A DNA stretch of 64,000 bases. Origin: Agapetus fuscipes. Taxonomy: Eukaryota > Arthropoda > Insecta > Trichoptera > Glossosomatidae. Location: NCBI GenBank assembly GCA_951799405.1, contig OX637363.1:8432001-8496000 (forward strand). The letters run 5' to 3'. Below are positions 55,450 through 64,000 of this stretch, in pieces; within the stretch, counting starts at the first letter, position 1; the number at the start of each line of letters is the position of its first letter. The translations under genes and the position numbers were made by a program. A model generated the notes under the pieces. The model saw only the letters and a list, made by a program, of their open reading frames with translations. It was not told where the DNA came from and did no database searches.

Positions 55450-55537
55450 CCCCCCGCCCTGCCCCACTGCCCCAAGCAGGGAAGCAGCAACTAGACGTGA
55501 GAAACCAAGACTTTACCAGCATCTTCTGATGTAGCCC

Positions 55538-56053
55538 CGGGCTGGAAGTCTCATCACCACGGTAATCATTACCTACCGAATATCGGTAATGTTTTTATGA
55601 ACTCTAATAAGCTGTCCACTTGCAGCTATCTTGTATTCACAGGTCTTCATACAAATATTACCGATATTTGTATGTAGACTAATCAGAAGCGCTATTCTGC
55701 TAAATTCCTAACGACCTTAAAGGCGACGAGCTGGCGATTCGTGTCCAATACAAGTCAGGAGCGCTAGCGCTTGCGAAAGAGCTCCATAGATAAAAAATCA
55801 CAGTACATCTTGTTTTTGGACACAAATAGCCAGCTCGTCGCCTTAAGGTCGTAATGAATTTAGCAGAATAGCGCTTTAGCTGTTCACTTGTGGCCATCTT
55901 GGATTGACAGGTCTTCATACAAATATTACCGATATTCGGTTGGTAATATTTGTATGAAAACTAATCAGCTGTTCACTTGTGGCCATCTTGGATTACAAAT
56001 ATTACTGATATTTGGTAGGTAAGAATTACCGTGGTGATGAGACTTCCAGCCCT
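55538..56053. mobile_element. MITE-A compound with a MITE-B insertion
   Basis: The outer ends are MITE-A TIRs (GGGCTGGAAGTCTCATCACC; GATGAGACTTCCAGCCCTG). A MITE-B copy (about 55687-55879) sits between CTAATCA and AGCTGTTCACTTG, and a second half of MITE-A repeats internally. It begins 89 bases after the sprint stop, in the presumed 3' UTR. Confidence 0.72.
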
Positions 56054-56169
56054 GGTGTGAACATTACGTGATTCTCAATTTATTTTGTCATTGAATACTT
56101 GATATGGACCTACACAACTTAAACTGAATAGGTAAAAATCAAAACTAACTAATAAAGTCGTTATACTAA

Positions 56170-56390
56170 CGTAGAAATCACCGGACCTTAGACTTGTATT
56201 AAATGTACTCCCGCAAACACATTTGTGTAAATTTACGTTTACACATGCTGCATGCTGAGTAAGTAAAAATTACTTACAAAATAAACACCGCAATCACAAC
56301 TGAAAATAAACGTAACATTTCTTGCAGCCCTTCCCTGAAACAAGGGAGACATTGGCAAAAGTTTACCAGGTTTTGCAGTATGTGCACATC
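56170..56390 (-). mobile_element. RTE-A 3' UTR, old copy
   Basis: Diffuse match: ACACATGCTGCATGC, CAGCCCTTCCCTGAAACA and GACATTGGCAAAAG. Confidence 0.45.
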
Positions 56391-56614
56391 GCTGATGCTT
56401 TCGTACTATTTTTTCGTATCAAGTACTGGTTGACAAAGGAAGTTAAGTTACATGTAGTGTTAGTACTAAGGGTTCCGATAATTTAGTGATTTTTTAATGT
56501 TGAACTTTTAACTAAATAACTGACAATATATCTAACAGTGCAATCATCGATGTATAATCTAAATTATAGGATTAGTACACCTAGTATAAAATATTGCGTA
56601 AATTTCTCTCGATT

Positions 56615-57340
56615 GTGTCTAATCTAATCTAATCTAAGTTGTAAAATATATGTAACATTAGAGATTCACATTTTCACAAACAAACACGTATAAGTTCACG
56701 CTTTAACATGCCGCATGTGGTCCTACAATATAAAAACCCGAATCTCTAATGAACATACACCCTGCAACTCCTGCCGACCTTCCCTGAAACAGGGGTGACA
56801 TTGGCAAAGTGAAACATTTTCTACAGCATGGTCGGTCAGCTGCATACCAACCATAAGTCAAGGAACATACACAACAAATTACATTTTTAATATCGACAAA
56901 TTATAATACGAGTATGTATGGACATCAAAAATTAAACAGAAAAACAAATTCTAATTTAAAAACCCTAGCTGCCAACATTACAGATCAACCGCCATTTATT
57001 TCTGTCCTTACACACTTCTTTCATTTCCTCCACAGTCATAACCTTTTTCATACAGGCTCTCCTTTTATTATGACTCTGGATATTCCATTCATTCGTCAAT
57101 AGTGTTAATTTGTGTCAATAGCAAAAATGTATGAAAACTAAATCACTCACTAGGGGTGCTGTTGTATTTACCAAACATTTTTGTATTTTGCAATCGAGAG
57201 CAGTTTACACCATGTTTAATACTCGGGGTAAAGATTGTAAGTTAATTACCTACCATTGTAATTTTGTTCATGAAATAAAATCAAAGGTCCACTGTAACCT
57301 ATTATCATGTATAATCTAAGTTGCAGAGGTATACTTACAT
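56615..57340 (-). mobile_element. RTE-A 3' end with ORF C-terminus, plus a tail scrap
   Basis: 56615-57105 runs from CTAATCTAATCTAATCTAAG through the 3' UTR to GACTCTGGATATTCCATTC. A further short scrap (ATAATCTAAGTTGCAGAGG) lies at 57310. Confidence 0.75.
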
Positions 57341-59142
57341 TTCAGTCAAATAAATCCAAAGTGTAGGATTTTCTTTTTGAAAATGAGATAAAAATTTGGA
57401 GTGAAGCTTTACACAGTATAATTGTATTCTCAATAATGGAGTTGCATTTTTTTAATTTCTCAGACATGCTCCATAATTTGACAGTCATGTTTCACTGTTA
57501 TCTGTATGCAGCGTGAAGACGCTGAAGAGAATTGATTTTACAGTGGACCTTTCAAATGTATCATTTCTTTTAACTACTATTCAATAAGAAATCGATTGAT
57601 ATTCTAACTAACTCCTCCTTTACCAATGAAGTATGAATAATTAAGTCTTTTGTTGCAATGAGTACTTAATAAACTAAGTATACATTTTTTGTTATTTGCA
57701 GTATTAATCAATTCGTCAGAATCAACTTCATTTGTAAAATCATGTTTTAGTAAAAGTATCATTTGTGTAACCATTTCATCAGAGTTGTCACAAAACAGTA
57801 ATTTTGTATTATTTTTAATATGAAGAGTTTATCTTTATTTTATGCTATGACTGCAATTGAAGAATTGCGCATTTTCAATTTGTTAGAGATGTATTTGCCA
57901 CATTAAAAGAAATTTTCGTATCTGTCAAATAACTACCATAGGGGCTGTTTTCAATTCTATGTATTTTGGGTAACACTATGTTTCAATTTTAATGCAATTT
58001 CTTACACTCGGGGTACTGATAAGTCGCGAGATTAAAAAATAGTCCTTTTTTGTGCAAAAAAATGATCAATTTAATTTGTTATCTATCACCTTTACAGAGC
58101 TTTTTTCAATTTGAACAAAACTTTTTATTTTTGACAAATTATTTTTGGAAATGAATATTTTTTTAACCCAAATACATCTCTCCTTGTGATCATTGATATT
58201 AAAGGTATCTTATATAATATCTTAGATTATATTATGTAAAGTATGTATATACCAGACACTTATATTTAAGCTCATCTAACTTTATCCATGTATGACAATA
58301 CTCACTACACAGTATTCAAAAGCAGACTGTTAATCTTAATCCCCATCGCATCATTTGTTAGGTTACACATTTCATCATTGATGTATAATTTAGTGGACTA
58401 GAAACTTGCGTACAACAAAGAAACACTGTACGATTCATAACTGTCAGCCAGTCCTGTATAAACACAACAGTGGTGTAGACATGCAATGTAAGGAACTGTT
58501 TTTTTTTTACTCTGAAAAGATATGATTTTTACTGTATACGAATCCTACATTTTCGAAAGCCACAATCTTCAATTGCAGTGAATGATGAGTTATTTTTATA
58601 TTTTTGTCAAGGTACAAAAGTACTCTTAATGCATGTAAATTTTTTTGTTCCAGTGTCTGCTATATCTTGACTAAAAACAGCAAATTTTGCAATGCCAATT
58701 CCTTTCGCCTCTGACATAAAGTCAGTTGCCGTTGCGGTGGTGGACTATGGAAGTATACAACTTGTAGGATTGTTTTTTTTTTTGTTAATACATGTATTTT
58801 CAATAAAATCATTTGATTAAAACCAGGCTAAACAGAACGTATTTTCCTTGCTTCTCTGTTCACAGTGTATTATTGACACTGGCAACATTTTTCTGCTCTT
58901 AAACTGATATAACATCTATTTGTGATCAAAAATTCAAGTCCACTACATTATACGTCTATGCATTTCATCTATAAATTAAATGACTAGGTATTTTTACAAC
59001 TTTAATTAATTATAAAAGTCATTTATACACTTGAACCATTTTTAATCTGTAAAATTTTTGTGTGTACTTAGCTTTTACTAATTATAAAATAATGTTTCTC
59101 TTGTATTTATGTACTTTGTGTCAATTTTAAATTAAAAAGAGG

Positions 59143-59310
59143 CCTAAGGGTGCCTTCAAAGGACGCTTTTAAGTCTTTTAAGTCTTCTGCTTACGGAGAA
59201 GATCTATTTTGTAATATTAAATTAAAAAACATCCCATGCATTGTCTGGCTTGGCATTTAAGCGTCCTTAGGGGACTAGTGCCACTAAACGGCGCTGTATA
59301 AAATTGGCCA
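59143..59310 (+). mobile_element. possible LINE tail scrap
   Basis: GTGCCACTAAACGGCGCTGT, with GGGTGCCTTCAAAGGACGC upstream, resembles the LINE hairpin tail at 5990. No coding remnant. Confidence 0.35.
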
Positions 59311-60457
59311 ATTTTATTAAGGTACGCTTTCCTTCACTTATGAACATTAGCAATGTTTATCTAGTGAGATTTTCGAACGAACTCTTATCAAATCAATCTT
59401 GAATTTTTAGTCTATCCCATTGAACAAAATAAAAGAAATAGGTAAAGGAGCATTCAAAACATTTTATGTCAAAAAAACTACACCTAAGGTATAGGTGTTA
59501 CAAAGGCAAAGTACGTGAGAACTGACATACTAAAAATGTTGCTATATGTCTCCATTTGAAGTATGACGCTGCCTATCTTGTGTAATTTTACCATTGTCTA
59601 CATACTTGCGTTCCATGGCACGTTCATTACTCTATGGGAGGAAATTGGCATGCCCCATCTAGTTCTTTTTATTTTGATCTATGGTCTATCCAGACAAGGC
59701 AAACAATCAATCATATTACTGTTGTATAAAAAATGAATAAAATTTTCTGCAATATCTGAAAGTTTGTCTGTAGATATATATACACAGTTTTTTTTTTTTT
59801 TACTTGAGAAAATCCCTTTCATAGATGAATATTTTAACAAATATTCACAGGAAAGTATTTTTTTTTAACTTCAATATAAAAGTACTATAATGTCATTTCT
59901 AAATATTTGTTAGCAATTTGGACTATGATTAGAATCTGAAATGATTGAAATTTTAATGATTTTTGTGTAAAGTGGCCTATTAAAAATTGACCTTTTTCTT
60001 ACTATTTGATAATAAAACAATGTTCAAGTAATGAATTGATTAAGCATTTATATTTTTTATTAATAAATAGAACTCCTTACAAAATAAGAAAAAAAAAAAT
60101 ACAAAAACTGAGGTTATTTTTTGTTTTTTTGGAACCATTTTATTAAAAATTAGATTTCAAGTAGTGTACATAAATTAAAAATTTTTAGAGAGCATAAGAA
60201 AGAATCAAAAAGCATGTGTTGAGTTTTTTTTTCTTCATGAAAAATATATATTTGTTATTTTAATTTTTTACACAATCAAGTCATAATGTTTTTTAATTAG
60301 TTTTTCTATGAAATTATTTTTTGAAAGATAACTATAATTATTATAATGTATTTCATAGTAGTAAAAATCTAAGGGATGACGAAACAAACCTTTGGTATAG
60401 GATTTTCATGTAAAACACTTAAATTTAAAAATATATCAGTTTTTTTATGCACGTAAT

Positions 60458-60540
60458 AAGAGGGTGCTGTTTTTGTGTGTGTCACACCTCAAGGACCCTC
60501 TCAAATCTGGGATCAGATTTTAGAATTTGATCCATAACCT
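60458..60540 (-). mobile_element. LINE/SINE-2 3' tail fragment
   Basis: Reverse complement gives GAGGGTCCTTGAGGTGTGAC then ACACACAAAAACAGC, the shared tail. It marks a transposon insertion within the otherwise repeat-poor 3' flank. Confidence 0.6.
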
Positions 60541-61081
60541 TTAAATATGAATTTTATTGTATTTTTTTCATTCTATCTGCTAAATAATCAAAAAAATTCA
60601 ATCGCTTGTATGTAGGTAGTATTTTGCTAACATTTTGAAATATATTAGTAATAAAAATCTTGCTACCTAAAATATTAAATTTTCTATTAAAAATTAAGTG
60701 TTTTATAATTAACTATTTATTTAATAATATTAAAAAAATCAAACATTTACCAATCATTCACTTACCTACGTAGATTTATAAGAATCATAATATTGTCAAT
60801 AGTAAGATATTAGTCGTAACCTATTTAACTTTACAGGTGACCTAACTGCCGTTAAGTATGTGTGAGTTGTGACAACCATACGTGTTTTAAACTAGACGTA
60901 TAAGTAACTATATAATGTATTTTGCTAGTCTGAAGTCTGTAATAATTAATCTTATAAATTTCTTGTATTAAAAATATTAATATTTGTGAGTAAAATGATA
61001 CTATGTATTAAAGAATGTGAAAATATTTTTTTCTCGCAATGCAATTATTTGAAAAATAAACAACTTTTTTATATTGCATCC

Positions 61082-61342
61082 TGTTTTTCTTTATTAAAAT
61101 GTAATGCTGCACAACACTGAGGGATTTTTCAGCATTGCCACACCATAGAGAAGGAACCGGGTCTATTTACTGATCCGGGACGTGAATTATATACAGCCAG
61201 TAGTACAACCACGCACTACATTGTTTTTGTATGTGTATCTATTTTCATCTGGCAATAAATGCAACTTTAAAAGATCTAAGGTGTTTGAATTTCTTTACAA
61301 TTCAGAAGTGGGATGTAATCCGCGACTCATTTTTTGTGTTGA
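61082..61342 (+). other. junction region before the Ty3 pol
   Basis: Contains a short frame (61182-61382) with no recognisable domain, and AATAAA at 61254-61259. It may be LTR/leader sequence or host DNA; neither can be shown here. Confidence 0.3.
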
Positions 61343-64000
61343 AGCGATTTTGAGAAGTTATACTGGAAGGACATACTTGTGAATGGAGCACCGATGAAGG
61401 GATATATTGACACTGGAAGTCAATCCAACATTATTTCCAAAGGTGCAAAAGAGAAGCTGAATCTTGTGATGGAGCCGACAACAACTGTACTCAAAGGTTT
61501 TACTGGAGGAGTTACTGCAGCATTGGGAATTGTATCCTTTATCCTAAAAGTTGACGGTTTATTTCTAGCAACATATGCACTTGTCACAGATTGCAGCATG
61601 GGTGAAATAGATGTCTTGATTGGACAACCAATTGTTAATCAACTTGGTATTCAACTTATCGTGAGAGGAGATATGGTAAAAATTATAGAGGACAAGGAGG
61701 AAAGTCCTTTGGAAAAGATAACCATTGGGACGGAGGAATCTACACAGTCGTGGGCTGTAAGATGTTCAGAGGACGTGAGTATCCTACCTGGTATTGCCAA
61801 ATGTGTAAAAGTTTATGTTTTAGGAGCAGTAGGAGAGATGTGTTTCACATCAGCTGCCCGATGCTTTGAAGTGGGGAAGATGAGCTACCTCATTCCGAGC
61901 ATCATAGTCGGATCTGGAGATTCTGAACTTGTTGTCCACAATATTGGAAGTGAGACGATTTGTTGGACAAAGGATCAGCTTCTCACAAGAGCTGTGGAGG
62001 CAGTAGAAGCGACTGAGGGCGATGAGGCAAGCCCAGGACCAGAAGTAAGGAGCACTTCTTGTTTTATTTTAGAGCACACTGATGTAGATGTTGGAGATAT
62101 TTCTCTCCAAGAGAGAGCAGAGCTTAACAAGGTACTCGACACCTTTCATTCATGTTTCGCCAATTCAACTACTGAACTTGGATGTACAAATCTTGGTCAA
62201 ATGAAGATTAAGACGCTCAGTGATAAACCCGTCTACCATAAACCATACAGGTTGTCCGCATGTGAGCGAAAGGTGGTACAAGAAAAGGTTGACGACCTTC
62301 TTGCTAATGGAATCATCCGAGAGTCAGAGTCAGATTATGCTAGTCCAGTTATCCTAGTGCGCAAAAAGACTGGAGATTACAGATTATGTGTTGACTATAG
62401 AGCCTTGAACTCTATTACTGTGAAAGACAGGTATCCATTACCTCATATTGATGATCAGATCTGTAAACTTGCTAACAAGGTATACTTCACTAGTCTGGAC
62501 TTAACGCAAGGCTATCATCAGATCCCTGTTGATAAAGACTCTATTCCAAAGACAGCATTCATTACACCAGATGGGCAATATGAATATTTGCGCATGAGTT
62601 ATGGGCTGGCTAACGCACCTTCTGTATTTATGAGGGTCATTAAGAGAACACTGCAGACAATACCTAATGAGAATATCCTAATCTACATGGATGACATTCT
62701 AATACCAAGTGTTACAGTCAGTGAAGGATTGAGATTGTTGAAATCAGTATTTGAATTGTTGAAAAGAGCAGACTTGAAGGTCAATTTGAAGAAATGTTCA
62801 TTCTTGAAGACGGAAATAAGCTATTTGGGCCACGAAGTAACGGGAGATGGTGTAGCTCCTGGTTCAAACAAAACATTGGCCGTTGAAGAATTTAGAACTC
62901 CCAGAAATGTACATGAAGTCAGACAGTTTATTGGATTGACGAGCTACTTCCGCAAGTTTATCAAGGATTTTGCAAGTATTGCTCGCCCGCTGACAGAGCT
63001 TACGAAAAAGAATATCACTTGGATATGGGAAGATCCACAGGAAAGAGCATTCCAAAAGTTGAAGGAAAAACTAGCTTCGCGACCTGTGCTAGCTCTGTAT
63101 GACAATGAGCTCCCAACTGAAGTCCACACTGATGCTAGCAAATTGGGTTTGGGAGGAATATTGATGCAAATTCAAAGTAGCGGTGAGTTGAAACCTGTTG
63201 CATACTTCAGTCGAGTTACTTCCAAAGAGGAAGCTTTTTATCATAGCTACGAGTTGGAAACTCTGGCAGTTGTTGAATCAATAAAGCGATTCAGAATTTT
63301 TCTAGTTGGAATACATTTCAAAGTTATTACAGACTGTACTGCCGTCAGATCAACTTTTGCTAAAAAGGATATGATACCGAGAGTAGCCAGATGGTGGCTG
63401 ATGATCCAAGAGTATGATTTGGAGATTGAATATCGCCCTGGACATCGTATGAAGCATGTTGATGCATTGAGCCGTAATCCAGCTCCAGTAGATGTCAATA
63501 CTATGATGATACAGGAGGATGATTGGTTACTTTCTTTGCAATTACAAGATAGAAAGATCACATCCATATTGGAGCAACTAGACAGTAGAAAGGCTGATGC
63601 CGGTATTATAACAGATTTTTGTGAGAAAAATGGTAGATTGTACCGCAAGACATTGCATGGAGACCGCCTTGTAGTACCAAGTATGGCTAAGTGGATGCTA
63701 ATAAGGAAACATCATGATGATATTGGGCATCCAGGATTTGACAGATGTGAGAAACTCATCAAGAGTGAGTTTTGGTTCCCGAAGATGACTCGCTTTATTA
63801 GAAAATATGTGGCCGCTTGCATTAATTGTGCATTTTCTAAAGGGCAGTATGGGAAGAAAGAAGGAAAACTCAATGTTGTTCCTAAGCCAGCCAAGCCATT
63901 GCATACTCTGCACGTTGACCATTTGGGTCCTTTCCCAAAGAGTAAGAATTGCAATAATTATGTTCTTGTGATTACAGATGCTTTCTCTAAGTTTGTGTTT
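61343..64000 (+). CDS. Ty3/Metaviridae-type pol, open at the right edge
   Basis: 886 open codons, running off the window. Order: aspartic protease (YIDTGSQSNI near 61400), reverse transcriptase (DYRALNSITVKDRYPLPHID; FTSLDLTQGYHQIPV; LIYMDDILIPS), RNase H (EVHTDASKLGLGGILMQ), integrase zinc finger (HHDDIGHPGF ... CINC) and the start of the integrase core (LHVDHLGPFPKSKN). Protease-RT-RNaseH-IN order and motifs are those of Ty3-type LTR retrotransposons. A TGA at 61340-61342 precedes the frame; no gag or zinc-knuckle frame is seen between 61082 and 61340. Either gag is missing (5' truncation), or pol is read from another frame. No LTR was identified. Confidence 0.85.

Larger units (their letters stand above)
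55450..61080 (+). other. probable sprint 3' UTR and downstream flank
   Basis: No coding exon was recognised here. The first part (55538-57340) carries MITEs and RTE 3' ends. From about 57340 to 61080 the DNA is AT-rich and largely free of the repeats that fill the introns, apart from LINE-tail-like stretches near 59143-59310 and 60458-60540. Candidate AATAAA signals include 58802-58807 and 61055-61060. Where the transcript ends cannot be decided from sequence alone. Confidence 0.4.

Noticed and set aside
54595..54879. minus frames opposite the RA exon
   Set aside because: Antisense of GC-rich coding sequence; the plus strand gives the continuous RIN/sprint reading.
61182..61382. 66-codon frame as a gag protein
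   Set aside because: No zinc knuckle or capsid-like sequence; too short to call.

Overview
The window is eukaryotic, repeat-rich DNA with short GC-rich exons in long AT-rich introns. It looks like an insect genome. A moth or butterfly would fit the mix of RTE LINEs, tRNA-derived SINEs and MITEs, but the sequence does not prove the order.

The host locus is one plus-strand gene covering almost the whole window. It is the 3' part of a RIN-family (protein sprint) Rab5 guanine-nucleotide exchange factor. Sixteen exons between 1919 and 55449 join with consistent phases into 3,741 nt: 1,246 codons plus a stop. They encode a Ser/Pro-rich region with an SH3-type proline run, then a RIN-homology/VPS9 catalytic block (50780-54207) and a Ras-association-like C-terminus (54698-55449). 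The SH2 domain expected in this family must lie before base 1. One intron is GC-AG. The 39.4-kb intron 10644-50065 is a transposon nest. It also holds an intronless ORF (40920-41633) whose donor at 41625 has the same phase as exon 10520-10643. I read it as an alternative first exon giving a short VPS9-RA isoform, unless it is a nested gene. The AT-rich 55450-61080 tract is the probable 3' UTR and downstream flank.

Mobile elements: (1) an apparently intact RTE-type LINE (ORF 24364-21359, minus) and about 35 truncated relatives, mostly 3' ends with a TTAGATTA-like tail; (2) a second RTE family with a GTTACA tail; (3) CR1/L2-like LINE 3' ends with a terminal hairpin; (4) three tRNA-derived SINE families, one sharing its 3' tail with a LINE; (5) an apparently complete PIF/Harbinger transposon (45507-48175) whose transposase and MADF-BESS genes interlock, each with its second exon in the other's intron on the opposite strand; (6) a 743-bp hAT-like element with an 8-bp target duplication; (7) several MITE families, some nested; (8) hammerhead-like motifs of Penelope/retrozyme type; (9) a Ty3-type pol frame open at the right edge (61343-64000).

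Tandem repeats include a 56-bp minisatellite (31073-31918) with higher-order structure, a 125-bp repeat carrying a kappaB-like palindrome (48640-49030) and an 84-bp triplicate (40546-40775) upstream of the candidate alternative exon. All boundaries were read by eye; family names without an intact ORF rest on short motifs.
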